Below are positions 41,381 to 51,407 of a stretch of DNA of 64,000 bases, one piece after another; within the stretch, counting starts at the first letter, position 1, and the number at the start of each line of letters is the position of its first letter. Made by a program: the position numbers and the translations under genes. The stretch lies in assembly GCF_024623325.1 (NCBI RefSeq), contig NZ_JANJZD010000025.1, positions 1 to 64,000 on the forward strand, read 5' to 3'. This DNA comes from Acetatifactor muris. Lineage in GTDB: Bacteria > Bacillota > Clostridia > Lachnospirales > Lachnospiraceae. The notes under the pieces were generated by a model, which saw only the letters and a program-made list of their open reading frames with translations, did not search any database and was not told the DNA's origin.

Positions 41381-43393
41381 ATGCATTGGTCAGACAAGAT
41401 TGCGGAAAAAATTATCAGCAGAAATCCGAACAAAGAAGAATATGTATGTGCCGCTGGAATCAGCCCTTCCGGTTCCGTTCATATCGGTAATTTCAGAGAT
41501 ATTGCCACCAGCCTTTTTGTGGCGAAAGCATTGGAGAGAAAAGGGAAAAAAGCAAAACTTCTGTTCTCGTGGGACGAGTATGACAGGGTACGGAAAATTC
41601 CGGTGAATGTGGCTAAAGTAAGGGATGATATGGAAAAGTATATCGGAGTTTCCTATGCGGATACGCCGAATCCTTTTGATACGGAAGAAAAGTCTTATGC
41701 GGAATATTTTGAGAAAGAATTTGAAGCTTCCATTAAAAAATTCGGCATTAAAATGGAATACAGATATCAGGCTCAGATGAATAAGAGCGGAAAATATAAG
41801 GATTATGTGATTGAAGCTTTGCGCAAGAGAGGTGAAATATTTGATATTCTTGACAGCTTCCGTACACAGGACGCACAGGAAGGAGAAAGGGAAGCTTATT
41901 ATCCGGTGAGTATCTATTGTCCGGAATGTCACAGGGATACCACAAAGATACTCGGCCTTTCGGAAGATTGTACCAGAGCAGACTATATCTGTAAGTGCGG
42001 TTATAAAGGAGAACATGATTTTACGAAAGATTATAACTGCAAGCTGGCCTGGAAGGTTGACTGGCCCATGCGCTGGAAATATGAGCAGGTTGACTTCGAG
42101 CCGGGCGGAAAGGATCACGCAAGTCCGGGGGGAAGCTATGATACCAGTAAAGTCATTGCAAAAAAGATTTTTGATTATGATGCCCCTGTTTTTCAGGGAT
42201 ATGAATTTATCGGTATAAAAGGTTCCACAGGTAAGATGTCTGGCTCTTCCGGTTTGAATCTGACTCCGAGTACGCTGCTGAGCATCTATCAGCCGGAAGT
42301 GATTCTGTGGCTCTATGCCAAATCGGAACCTAATAAAGCATTTGATTTCTGCTTTGACGACGGGATTCTGAGACAGTATTTTGAGTTTGACAGGCAGTAC
42401 AACAGTTATCTGGATGGCTCTGCGGATGAATATATAAAGGATATTATGAACAGCTGTCTGATGTTTGATGAGAAGATCAGAACGGTTCCCATGTCTCATC
42501 TGGTTCAGCTTGGTTCCATTGTGGATTTCAATCCGGATATGCTGGAGACAGTATTCGAGAAAATAGGAACACCATATAAATATGAAGATTTCAAAGAGCG
42601 TCTGGGTTTGGCTGAATACTGGCTGGAGAATTGTTCTCCGGAGAATGTAAATAAGCTTTGTCCGGTGAGAAACTGGCCTGTGTATAATGAATTGAATGAG
42701 CAGGAAAAAGCAGCTGTGAAAATGCTGTATGAATATCTCTCCGGAAATGAGTATACGCTGGAAGATCTGAATAAAGAACTGTATGAGATTCCTAAGAGAA
42801 TATATGGCTATGATGTGGAAAATTTAAAGGCCCTGCAGGGAACTTTCTTCAAGGATGTATATAAGCTGCTGCTGAATAAGGAGAAAGGCCCCAGACTTTA
42901 TCTGTTCCTTTATGCCATTGAAAAGGACAGATTCCTTTCTCTGCTGGATTTCTCCACACCGATTACCGAGGAAGAAACGAAGGTCCTGACGGCTCCGGAA
43001 GAGGTGGAGGAAGAGGAAAAGCCTGCGGTAGAATATGGAGAGCCGGATGAGGTGGCACCTGTTGCAGAAGAAATCAGTATTGACGCATTCAGAACAATTG
43101 ATCTGCGGGTGTGCAGGGTACTGAAATGTGCTGAAATCAGAAAGTCACACAGCTGTTATAAGATTACTCTGTTTGACGGTATCAAAGAGAGAGTGATTGT
43201 ATCCAGCATTAAGCAATACTATAAGCCGGAAGAATTGATCGGCCGGAAGATCATTGTGGTGGCAAATCTGCAGCCTACCCGTTTTGTGGGTGTAAAAAGC
43301 GAGGGAATGCTGTTGGCCGGAACCAATAATGCATGTGGTTGTCAGGTGGTGTTTGTGGATGATATCATACCGGAAGGAACAAGGATTTGTTAA
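41381..43393 (+). CDS. lysS: Class I lysyl-tRNA synthetase with C-terminal tRNA-binding domain
   Basis: 670 residues. A Rossmann-fold (class I) LysRS, the archaeal/spirochaete type, distinct from the usual bacterial class II enzyme: SGSVHIGNFRDIA is the HIGH box, GSTGKMSGSSG is the KMSKS box, with four Cys in YCPECHRD and YICKCGYKG forming a zinc site. After an acidic linker (about 535-565) comes an OB-fold tRNA-binding domain (IDLRVCRVLKCAEIRKSHSCYKITLFDG...ANLQPTRFVGVKSEGMLLAG), as in the C-terminus of MetRS. The start is ATG 41381 with AAAGGA upstream. Whether a class II LysRS is also encoded cannot be seen here; in organisms with both, the two can act together on unusual tRNAs. Confidence 0.93.
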   Translation: MHWSDKIAEKIISRNPNKEEYVCAAGISPSGSVHIGNFRDIATSLFVAKALERKGKKAKLLFSWDEYDRVRKIPVNVAKVRDDMEKYIGVSYADTPNPFDTEEKSYAEYFEKEFEASIKKFGIKMEYRYQAQMNKSGKYKDYVIEALRKRGEIFDILDSFRTQDAQEGEREAYYPVSIYCPECHRDTTKILGLSEDCTRADYICKCGYKGEHDFTKDYNCKLAWKVDWPMRWKYEQVDFEPGGKDHASPGGSYDTSKVIAKKIFDYDAPVFQGYEFIGIKGSTGKMSGSSGLNLTPSTLLSIYQPEVILWLYAKSEPNKAFDFCFDDGILRQYFEFDRQYNSYLDGSADEYIKDIMNSCLMFDEKIRTVPMSHLVQLGSIVDFNPDMLETVFEKIGTPYKYEDFKERLGLAEYWLENCSPENVNKLCPVRNWPVYNELNEQEKAAVKMLYEYLSGNEYTLEDLNKELYEIPKRIYGYDVENLKALQGTFFKDVYKLLLNKEKGPRLYLFLYAIEKDRFLSLLDFSTPITEEETKVLTAPEEVEEEEKPAVEYGEPDEVAPVAEEISIDAFRTIDLRVCRVLKCAEIRKSHSCYKITLFDGIKERVIVSSIKQYYKPEELIGRKIIVVANLQPTRFVGVKSEGMLLAGTNNACGCQVVFVDDIIPEGTRIC

Positions 43394-43402
43394 TAGGAAG
43401 CA

Positions 43403-43430
43403 AAAGCTGCTGCAGAAATGCGGCAGCTTT
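43403..43430 (+). terminator. Terminator-like hairpin after lysS
   Basis: AAAGCTGC (43403-43410) pairs with GCAGCTTT (43423-43430); the following T run is broken (TTTATGTGACTTT). Confidence 0.6.
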
Positions 43431-43477
43431 ATGTGACTTTAAAACGATAAAAATGTAAAAAGAAAGGTGTGGAAGAA

Positions 43478-46400
43478 ATGATTGTACCAAAGCATTTTGA
43501 GGATTTGAATGTATTACATGAGAATACGATGCCGGATCGGGCGTATTATATCCCTTCCGACAAAAAGCAGACAGATCTGACAGAGCACAGGGAGAAGTCG
43601 GCACGCTTTACTTTATTGAACGGAGACTGGGATTTTCGTTATTATGACAGTGTATATGATGTGCGGGAAGAATTTTATCGGGAAGAGAATACTTCCGGAC
43701 CTGACTGGAAGAAAATTCCTGTACCTTCGGTATGGCAGAATCACGGATATGACAGGCACCAATATACAAATATAAATTATCCGTTTCCTTTGGACCCGCC
43801 TTATGTACCTTATGAAAATCCATGCGGCACTTACAGACGTCATTTTACCTGGCATAATAATGCAGATGCGCCGAAGGTTTTTCTGAATTTTGAAGGAGTG
43901 GATTCCTGCTTTTATGTGTGGATAAACGGACAGTACATAGGATATAGCCAGGTGTCCCATGCCACCTCAGAATTTGATGTGACTTCCGTCCTGAGAGAAG
44001 GAGATAACCTGCTGGCTGTACTGGTATTAAAATGGTGTGATGGAAGTTATCTGGAGGATCAGGATAAATTCCGGATGAGCGGTATCTTCCGGGATGTGTA
44101 TCTGCTGAGCAGGCCTGAAAACTGCATTTTTGATTACTTTGTCAGGACTCGTCTGAATCGTGACAGGACTGAAGCCGATGTGGAGATCGCATTTTCCTAT
44201 CTGAATCATGAGATTCCTGTGCATGTATCCATAGAGGATATGGACGGTAACAGAGTAAGTGAAGGAAATGGCAGCGGGTGTGTTGTTCTGCCGTTGAAAC
44301 AGATTCATCTCTGGAGCGCGGAGACTCCTTATCTCTATACATTGGTTATGGAGACAGAAAGAGAAGTCATCACAGAACAGCTTGGACTGAGAGAGGTCTG
44401 CATTAAAGAGGGAATTCTGTATTTTAACGGAGAAAAGGTTAAATTCCATGGCGTAAATCGTCACGACAGCGACCCTGTAACCGGATTTACCATCAGCACT
44501 GCACAGATGCATCGGGATTTGCAGTTGATGAAGGAGCACAATGTAAATGCGATTCGTACCAGTCATTATCCCAATGCACCCCAGTTTTATCAGCTTTGCG
44601 ACCAGTATGGCTTCTATGTGCTGGATGAAGCGGATAATGAAAGTCATGGAACAGGTTCGGCTTATAATCAGAAGGATAGAACCTCAAATGTGTGGATTGC
44701 AGATAATCCAGATTTCATTCAGGCAACGGTAGATCGAACGAAAAAATGTGTCATCCGTGACAAGAACAGACCTTGTATATTCGGCTGGTCTATGGGAAAT
44801 GAGTGTGCTTACGGCTGTACTTTTGAGGAAGCTCTGAAATGGACAAAATCTTACGATGACACCAGGATTACTCATTACGAAAATGCTTACAATGTGCCGG
44901 AAGGAAGAGTCACAGACTATTCCTGTGTGGACATTTACAGTGGAATGTATCATGATATAAAAAGGATTCATGGATATTTTGCACAGACAGATGTACAGGA
45001 CAGCAATCATCGGTATGATGTGGCTTCCAGAAGGCCTCTGTTCCTGTGTGAATACAGTCATGCCATGGGCAACGGCCCTGGGAATCTGGAGGATTATTTC
45101 CAGGTGATGCAGCAATATGATGGTTTCTGCGGCGGAATGGTATGGGAATGGTGTGATCATGCCATTGATAAAGGTTTCAGTATAGAGGGGAAAAAGATTT
45201 ACTATTATGGAGGAGATCATGAAGAGTATCCTCATGACGGTAATTTCTGCATGGACGGGTTAGTGTATCCGGATCGCAGGCCTCATACGGGACTGAAAGA
45301 ATTTAAAAATGTCCATCGCCCTGCCAGAGCGGTTTCCTTTGATGCTGCCCGGAAAGCGGTCAGAATCCACAATTACCTGGATTTCACAAATCTTAAGGAT
45401 TACTGTAAACTGAATTGGGAAGTAAATTGTGACGGTGAAATCATTGCATCCGGAGTCATTGAAGACGAAAATCTCCTGAACATAGCACCTCATACAGAAG
45501 GAGAAATCAGCCTGAATCTTCCTGCACCAAAGGATGGAAAATGCTATCTGAAACTTATGTGGATATTGAGAGAGACAAGGGGAATACTTCCGAAAGGCTG
45601 GAATCTTGGATTTGATGAGATAGAACTTTCCGCATCTGACAGCCAGAATGCAAAAGCAGTTGAAATTCTGAGTCAGCCTTTTACATCCGAAGGCATAAGC
45701 GGAAATCTGAAAGCGGAGGAAGATGATCACTACCTGACAATTATATCAGATCATTTCCGTTATACTTATGATAAATTCAAAGGTGTGTTTGCGGAAATGA
45801 CAAAGGATAACAAAAAGATTCTGGAGCATTCCATGCAGTATAACATATGGCGTGCGCCTACAGATAACGATATGAATATCCGCAATACCTGGAAAGAAAC
45901 AGATTATGACAGACCTGTCACAAGATGTTATCACACAGAGTATGCACTGCACACAGAAAAAGGTAAGCAATTTGTTGAAATCAACAGTGATCTGTCTCTT
46001 CTGGCGATTTACAGACAGCGTATTATGGATATTCATGCTGTCTGGCGTGTATGGGAGGACGGAAGCCTGGATGTATCCCTGAAAGTCATGAAAAATCCGG
46101 TATTCCCCCGTCTGCCCAGATTCGGTATCCGCCTGATGCTTCCCAAGGATATGGGACAGGTAGAATATTATGGATTGGGTCCGGTGGAAAGTTATGTTGA
46201 TAAATGCCGTGCCTCCTGGCATGGAAAGTTTGAAGAAACAGTGGATTCCCTGTTCGAGGATTACATTCGTCCTCAGGAAAACGGAAGCCATTGGGATGTA
46301 AGCTATGTGGAAGTAACCGGCAAAGGGGATAAACTTTCTGTAGCTTCAGAAAAGCCTTTTTCTTTTAATGCTTCCCGTTATACCCAGGAAGAGCTCACAG

Positions 46401-46573
46401 AAAAGGCACATAATTATGAGATTGTACCGTGTGGATATACCGTTTTATGTATTGACTACAGGCAGGATGGAATTGGTTCCAACAGCTGCGGACCGGAACC
46501 GGAAGAACAGTATCGTTTTCTGGAGAATGAATTTACATTCTCATTTGGGATTCGGATTGGAAATCAAGAGTAA
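43478..46573 (+). CDS. Beta-galactosidase, glycoside hydrolase family 2
   Basis: 1031 residues, LacZ-type. Start at ATG 43478, eight bases after AAAGGTG; a GTG three codons up is less likely. Sugar-binding and immunoglobulin-like domains fill the first ~310 residues, the TIM barrel about 310-610, and the beta-sandwich (Bgal_small_N) the C-terminal ~280. Acid/base Glu at about 442 in FGWSMGNECAYG, nucleophile Glu at about 525 in LFLCEYSHAMGNGPGNLEDY, and FHGVNRHDSDPVTGF for metal and sugar contacts. No signal peptide, so it acts inside the cell on imported lactose or other beta-galactosides. It begins a plus-strand run with the transglutaminase-like gene, nagB and nagA. Confidence 0.93.
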   Translation: MIVPKHFEDLNVLHENTMPDRAYYIPSDKKQTDLTEHREKSARFTLLNGDWDFRYYDSVYDVREEFYREENTSGPDWKKIPVPSVWQNHGYDRHQYTNINYPFPLDPPYVPYENPCGTYRRHFTWHNNADAPKVFLNFEGVDSCFYVWINGQYIGYSQVSHATSEFDVTSVLREGDNLLAVLVLKWCDGSYLEDQDKFRMSGIFRDVYLLSRPENCIFDYFVRTRLNRDRTEADVEIAFSYLNHEIPVHVSIEDMDGNRVSEGNGSGCVVLPLKQIHLWSAETPYLYTLVMETEREVITEQLGLREVCIKEGILYFNGEKVKFHGVNRHDSDPVTGFTISTAQMHRDLQLMKEHNVNAIRTSHYPNAPQFYQLCDQYGFYVLDEADNESHGTGSAYNQKDRTSNVWIADNPDFIQATVDRTKKCVIRDKNRPCIFGWSMGNECAYGCTFEEALKWTKSYDDTRITHYENAYNVPEGRVTDYSCVDIYSGMYHDIKRIHGYFAQTDVQDSNHRYDVASRRPLFLCEYSHAMGNGPGNLEDYFQVMQQYDGFCGGMVWEWCDHAIDKGFSIEGKKIYYYGGDHEEYPHDGNFCMDGLVYPDRRPHTGLKEFKNVHRPARAVSFDAARKAVRIHNYLDFTNLKDYCKLNWEVNCDGEIIASGVIEDENLLNIAPHTEGEISLNLPAPKDGKCYLKLMWILRETRGILPKGWNLGFDEIELSASDSQNAKAVEILSQPFTSEGISGNLKAEEDDHYLTIISDHFRYTYDKFKGVFAEMTKDNKKILEHSMQYNIWRAPTDNDMNIRNTWKETDYDRPVTRCYHTEYALHTEKGKQFVEINSDLSLLAIYRQRIMDIHAVWRVWEDGSLDVSLKVMKNPVFPRLPRFGIRLMLPKDMGQVEYYGLGPVESYVDKCRASWHGKFEETVDSLFEDYIRPQENGSHWDVSYVEVTGKGDKLSVASEKPFSFNASRYTQEELTEKAHNYEIVPCGYTVLCIDYRQDGIGSNSCGPEPEEQYRFLENEFTFSFGIRIGNQE

Positions 46574-46620
46574 GGAAAATTATCTGTCGGTGTTCCGATT
46601 TCCTGAGAAAGGTGGAAAAA

Positions 46621-49338
46621 GTGTTCTCGACGAAATATTACGACGAAATCACAACAGAATTCAGGCGCCGGATGGAATTGCCGGAGAAAAGCATCTGTGG
46701 GAAAGTCAGCAGTGTAAAACAGAAAATACTGTCTGACAGAACGGAAGATTTCCTTCGAGAGAAAAAGAAAGAGATTCAGGATGTCATGGCGGACTGTACA
46801 GAAGAGGAAAGACAGGCCCTTACCTTTCTGTACAGTGCCATGCCTGTCAGTGATATGCTGGATTATCCGGCAGCACTTTTTCTGGACTATGCAAAACATG
46901 GTGTGTATTTATGGCAGGATGGCCCTTTTTCCGGTCGTATACCGGAACATATTTTTGCTGATTATGTATTGCACCACAGAATTAACAATGAAGACATTAC
47001 GAAGACCAGAAAATTCTTCCATGACAGGATTCAGGAGACAGGCTCCGTACGAACGGATTTCCTTTACAATGCGGCGGTGGATATCAATTACTGGTGTGCA
47101 GGGGAAGCTACATATCGCTCCACAGATAATCGTACCCAGAATCCCTGTACCATGTATGGAGCCGCTATTGGACGCTGCGGAGAAGAATCCACATTGACAG
47201 TGACGGCTCTGCGCAGCATGGGAGTTCCCGCCCGGCAGGTATACGCCCCTCTGTGGTCTCACTGTGACGACAATCACGCATGGGTGGAGGTATGGTGTGA
47301 CGGACAGTGGTATTTCCTGGGGGCCTGCGAGCCGGAACCGCTCCTGAACAGAGGATGGTTTCAGGAGGCTTCTTCCAGGGCAATGATGGTTCATTCCAGA
47401 TGGTTTGACAGCTGTGAGCCGAAGGAAGAACAGGTGGGAAAAAAGGGTGCGGTCAGAATTCTCAATCATTTGTCCCGATATGCCCCCACAGTGTCTCTGT
47501 CAGTAAAAGCAGAGGATGAGGAAGGGAATCTGCTCCCCGGAGTAAAAGTAGAATTTCAGGTTTTAAATCAGGGAGCATTTGGTACAATAGCAGAAGTATG
47601 GACAGGATGCGAACCGGAAAATTACGGAATCGCCGGACTGGTCACAGGATATGGCGATCTGCAGGTAAGTGCCGGGGGCTACAGAGAATCGCATAAGGGT
47701 AAGGAATGGCTGTATGGAGAGAGACGGATTCCTCTGCATTGCATGGAAGATAAGCAGAAGGCGGAATTCGTTGTTAAGATGAAGTCTCTTCCGGAATGTC
47801 CGGAAGAAAGTATGGAATTTGTCTTTCATGCGCCGCGGACAGGATATAAAGCTTTTTCCAGTGACAGGGAGGAGGCTGGGAAACAGCGGCTGGATGAAAT
47901 GATTCTGCACCGCAATCAGAAAGAAAAGAACTTTTATGAGGAAGCGGAAGCTTCCAATGTGCTGATGCTTTTTAAAGGTCAGAACAGAAGTCAGGCAGAG
48001 GAAATACTGCGCAGCGCCAGAGGGAACATGAGAGAGATGATACGTTTTCTGGAGTGGGATGCGGCAGAGTATCTGCCGTCTGCGTGGAAAAAGGGCGATG
48101 GGCATGAATGGAAGCTGAAAGTCCTGAATACGCTGAGAGAGAAGGATTATTGGGATATAGATGCAGATATATTGAAGGATTGCTGCATAAATGCTTTTCC
48201 GTATGCAGAAAATCTGCCGGAAGATATTTTTTTCCCGTTTCTCCTGTCTCCGCGGGTGTCGGATGAAATGCTCAGACCCTGCCGGACAATGCTTTCCCGG
48301 TATCTGAGTAAAGATGTGACGGAAGAAGTGCGGAAATGTCCGGCGATTCTCTGGAAGGCAGTGGATGAAGAAATCCGGTCTCTGCCGAAGGAGGAATATG
48401 AAGACTTGATTACTTCCTCTTATCATTGTCTGAGGGGAGGGATTGGCAGCAGGCATTCAAAAAAGGTCCTGTGTGTCAATCTCTGTCGCAGCCTGGGGAT
48501 TCCGGCCAGATTGAATCCGTTTGACGGTACTGTGGAGTATTATAACGGAGAAGATTTTACAGCAGCGGAGTATTTGGCGGATGACAGAAAATGCAGACTG
48601 ATATTATGTGAAGATGATTCAACGGAACATCGTCCGAAGTTGTCCGACTGGGAGCATTATTCTCTGGAACGATTTGAAGAAGGAAGATTTCTGCGTCTGT
48701 GGCCTCATCAGATACCGGACAGGATAAAGGACGGAGAACTGGAATTGAAATTAAGAACGGGAATCTATCGGATACTGACATCAGACAGGCGGAAAAACGG
48801 TGATCAGATTGTAAAAATGACGGTATTTTCCCTGAAAGAGGGAGAGGACAGGAGAGAGACACTTTCTTTTGGAAAGTTACAGGAAGAAAGCGGAGCAGCG
48901 GAAGTTCCGGTGAAAGATTTTGTCCTGAAGACATTAAAAGGAACAGACATGGCATTGTCAGAAATGCCGGAGGAGGAGAATGTACTTTTTCTCTGGCTTG
49001 AGCCGGGCAGAGAACCAACAGAACACATTTTAAATGAGCTTTATGACAAAAGAAGAGAATTCGCAGAATTAAAGAATTCATTGTATGTGATAGTAAAGAA
49101 TTCGGAAGATTTGAAGAATGTCACTGTTCAACGGACAATAAAGGCACTGCCCCGGCTGAGTCTCTTTATAGATGATTCTGATGAAAATGCAGCAGCTCTG
49201 GCCCAACAGGTTGGAGAAGAGAAAGGTAATCTGCCACTTGCTCTGGTTCTGAATCATGAGAAGAAATGTCTCTACAGCAGTGCAGGTTATAATGTTGGGC
49301 TGGCGGACGCGCTGCTGAAAAATCTGCTGAATATGTAA
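46621..49338 (+). CDS. Large transglutaminase-like protein with thioredoxin-fold tail
   Basis: 905 residues, no signal peptide. I choose the GTG at 46621 because AAAGGTGG ends five bases before it. Cys at about 186 (GRCGEESTLTVTALRSMGVPARQVY) and His at about 219 (CDDNHAWVEVW) form a transglutaminase/protease-like site; the third position is in LGACEPEP, so Glu replaces the usual Asp. Next comes an Ig- or carboxypeptidase-regulatory-like domain (SLSVKAEDEEGNLLPGVKVEFQ), then a second, weaker transglutaminase-like block (SKKVLCVNLCRSLGIPARLNPFDG) and a C-terminal part resembling a thioredoxin fold without its CXXC. Probably a cytoplasmic peptidase or amidase. Substrate unknown; it lies between a galactosidase and amino-sugar genes. 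Confidence 0.75.
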   Translation: MFSTKYYDEITTEFRRRMELPEKSICGKVSSVKQKILSDRTEDFLREKKKEIQDVMADCTEEERQALTFLYSAMPVSDMLDYPAALFLDYAKHGVYLWQDGPFSGRIPEHIFADYVLHHRINNEDITKTRKFFHDRIQETGSVRTDFLYNAAVDINYWCAGEATYRSTDNRTQNPCTMYGAAIGRCGEESTLTVTALRSMGVPARQVYAPLWSHCDDNHAWVEVWCDGQWYFLGACEPEPLLNRGWFQEASSRAMMVHSRWFDSCEPKEEQVGKKGAVRILNHLSRYAPTVSLSVKAEDEEGNLLPGVKVEFQVLNQGAFGTIAEVWTGCEPENYGIAGLVTGYGDLQVSAGGYRESHKGKEWLYGERRIPLHCMEDKQKAEFVVKMKSLPECPEESMEFVFHAPRTGYKAFSSDREEAGKQRLDEMILHRNQKEKNFYEEAEASNVLMLFKGQNRSQAEEILRSARGNMREMIRFLEWDAAEYLPSAWKKGDGHEWKLKVLNTLREKDYWDIDADILKDCCINAFPYAENLPEDIFFPFLLSPRVSDEMLRPCRTMLSRYLSKDVTEEVRKCPAILWKAVDEEIRSLPKEEYEDLITSSYHCLRGGIGSRHSKKVLCVNLCRSLGIPARLNPFDGTVEYYNGEDFTAAEYLADDRKCRLILCEDDSTEHRPKLSDWEHYSLERFEEGRFLRLWPHQIPDRIKDGELELKLRTGIYRILTSDRRKNGDQIVKMTVFSLKEGEDRRETLSFGKLQEESGAAEVPVKDFVLKTLKGTDMALSEMPEEENVLFLWLEPGREPTEHILNELYDKRREFAELKNSLYVIVKNSEDLKNVTVQRTIKALPRLSLFIDDSDENAAALAQQVGEEKGNLPLALVLNHEKKCLYSSAGYNVGLADALLKNLLNM

Positions 49339-49422
49339 TGTGTCCAGACCGACATATTGCAATAACGTAATAAATGATAATAAAATTTCTAATATATCAC
49401 AGAAAGGAAAGGGTACAGGAAT

Positions 49423-50184
49423 ATGGTAATCTATGCAGTAAAGAATTATGATGAAATGAGTCGTAAGGCGGCAAACATGATTTCAGCTCAGCTCATTCTG
49501 AAACCGGAATCAGTATTGGGACTGGCTACAGGCTCAACTCCGGTAGGGGCTTATAAGCAGCTGGTGGAATGGTATGAAAAGGGAGATCTGGACTTTTCCA
49601 GAGCCTCCAGTGTAAATCTGGATGAATACAAAGGATTGTCTGGGGAACATGATCAGAGCTATCGGTATTTTATGAATTCCAATCTGTTTGATCATGTAAA
49701 TATTGACAGGAACAGGACAAATGTGCCTGATGGTCTGGCGGAAGACGCGGAAGCGGAATGCCGTCGATATAATCAGCTTATCCGGGATTTGGGAGGAATT
49801 GACTTACAGCTCCTGGGTATCGGTGGCAACGGACATATCGGCTTTAACGAGCCCTGTGATGTATTTGAGAAAGGGACTCATGTGGTGAAGCTGACAGAGG
49901 AGACGAAAGAAAGTAATTCCAGATTCTTTGCTTCCATAGAGGAAGTTCCCACCCAGGCTCTGACGATGGGTGTGGGGAATATCATGTCTGCGAGAAAGAT
50001 TCTGCTTCTGGCTTCGGGAGAGGCAAAGGCGCAGGCTCTTTATGACTCCTGCTTTGGACCTGTAATACCGGCTGTGCCGGCTTCTGTGTTGCAGCTGCAT
50101 CAGGATACAGTGATAATTGCAGATGAAGCAGCGCTGAGTCTGATACGTGAAAAAGGTTACAGTGAACAGGTAATTTATATTTAA
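49423..50184 (+). CDS. nagB: Glucosamine-6-phosphate deaminase
   Basis: 253 residues. Converts glucosamine-6-phosphate to fructose-6-phosphate and ammonia. Phosphate-binding LATGSTPVGAYKQL, active-site NLDEYKGL (Asp), GIGGNGHIGFNEP (His and Glu of the catalytic set) and NIMSARKILLLASGEAKA all match. AAAGGAAAGG precedes the ATG. Works with nagA 52 bp downstream to feed amino sugars into glycolysis. Confidence 0.96.
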   Translation: MVIYAVKNYDEMSRKAANMISAQLILKPESVLGLATGSTPVGAYKQLVEWYEKGDLDFSRASSVNLDEYKGLSGEHDQSYRYFMNSNLFDHVNIDRNRTNVPDGLAEDAEAECRRYNQLIRDLGGIDLQLLGIGGNGHIGFNEPCDVFEKGTHVVKLTEETKESNSRFFASIEEVPTQALTMGVGNIMSARKILLLASGEAKAQALYDSCFGPVIPAVPASVLQLHQDTVIIADEAALSLIREKGYSEQVIYI

Positions 50185-50236
50185 AGTGCCAAAGGCAGGT
50201 TTAAGACTTATATTTTAAATGGAGGGATAAAAGGCT

Positions 50237-51337
50237 GTGATTATCAAAAATGGCAGTGTCTATCAGGAAGATAAAACTTTCGTAAAAAAAGATCTATATA
50301 TAGAAAACGGATTTATTGTGGAAAGTGCCGGGCAGATAACAGACCATTCGGAGATAGATGCTTCGGATCTTCTGGTGCTTCCGGGACTGATTGATATACA
50401 CAGCCATGGGGCGGTGGGACATGATTTTTCAGATGGTAATCCGGAAGGCCTGGAGAAAATACTTGCCTATGAATATGCCAATGGAATTACTTCCTACTGC
50501 CCTACCTCCATGACCATCCACAGGAAGGAACTGGAGCACCTTTTTGAACGGATGGGAAATTTTCAGGAAGGCCGGGGAATGGCGCATGTAGCCGGAATCA
50601 ACATGGAGGGGCCATTTCTGGATGCTTCCAAAAAGGGTGCTCACAGGCAGGAGTGCATTATGGCGCCTGATGTGGACTTTTTCCGGAAATGCAATCAGGC
50701 CTGCGGAAATCGGATTTGTCTGGTTACTCTGGCGCCGGATGTAGAAGGTGCCATGGAGTTTGTCAGGGAGCTTCACAATGAAGTATCCATTTCTCTGGGA
50801 CATACAGGAGCGGATTACGATACGGCAAAAGCAGCTCTGAAAGCAGGAGCAAACCATGTGACTCACCTCTTCAATGCCATGCTGCCCCTGGGACACAGGG
50901 CACCGGGGCTTATCGGCGCCGCGGCAGAAGAGGAAAACTGTATGGCAGAGCTGATCTGTGATGGAATTCATGTACATGAAAGCATGGTGCGGGCCGCTTT
51001 TAAGCTTTTCCCGGGGAGAATCGTCCTGATCAGCGATTCCATGCGCGCTGCCGGAATGGAAGACGGAACTTACGATCTGGGAGGGCAGCAGGTAACGGTG
51101 AACGGAAAGCTTGCCACACTTTCCGACGGCACCATTGCCGGTTCCGCCACCAATCTGTATGACTGTATGAGGACTGCCGTGTCCTTCGGCATTCCTGTGG
51201 AAGAGGCCATCGCTGCCGCTACCATAAATCCCGCCAGAAGCATCGGGATTTATGACAGGGTTGGTTCTCTGAGTCCCGGAAAGCGGGCGGACGTGATTCT
51301 GGCGGACAGAAATCTGAAGCTTGTGAAGGTGATTTGA
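50237..51337 (+). CDS. nagA: N-acetylglucosamine-6-phosphate deacetylase
   Basis: 366 residues. Removes acetate from GlcNAc-6-P to give the NagB substrate. Amidohydrolase marks: GLIDIHSHGAVGHDF, metal-binding Glu in NMEGPFLDASKKGAH, His in SLGHTGADYD and THLFNAMLPLGHRAPG, catalytic Asp in VLISDSMRAAGM. The start is GTG 50237 with GGAGGGA upstream. Operon with nagB; together with the GH2 enzyme it points to use of host- or milk-type glycans (inference). Confidence 0.95.
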   Translation: MIIKNGSVYQEDKTFVKKDLYIENGFIVESAGQITDHSEIDASDLLVLPGLIDIHSHGAVGHDFSDGNPEGLEKILAYEYANGITSYCPTSMTIHRKELEHLFERMGNFQEGRGMAHVAGINMEGPFLDASKKGAHRQECIMAPDVDFFRKCNQACGNRICLVTLAPDVEGAMEFVRELHNEVSISLGHTGADYDTAKAALKAGANHVTHLFNAMLPLGHRAPGLIGAAAEEENCMAELICDGIHVHESMVRAAFKLFPGRIVLISDSMRAAGMEDGTYDLGGQQVTVNGKLATLSDGTIAGSATNLYDCMRTAVSFGIPVEEAIAAATINPARSIGIYDRVGSLSPGKRADVILADRNLKLVKVI

Positions 51338-51352
51338 TATCGTTTTTTCTGC

Positions 51353-51381
51353 TTGTTTTTTTCTCATGATTGTGCTAGAAT
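51353..51381 (+). promoter_or_regulatory. Promoter for the cobalamin riboswitch transcript
   Basis: TTGTTT (51353-51358), 17-bp spacer, TAGAAT (51376-51381), ending about 30 bp before the riboswitch. Confidence 0.6.
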
Positions 51382-51407
51382 ACACAATCAAGTGTATATG
51401 GACATTA

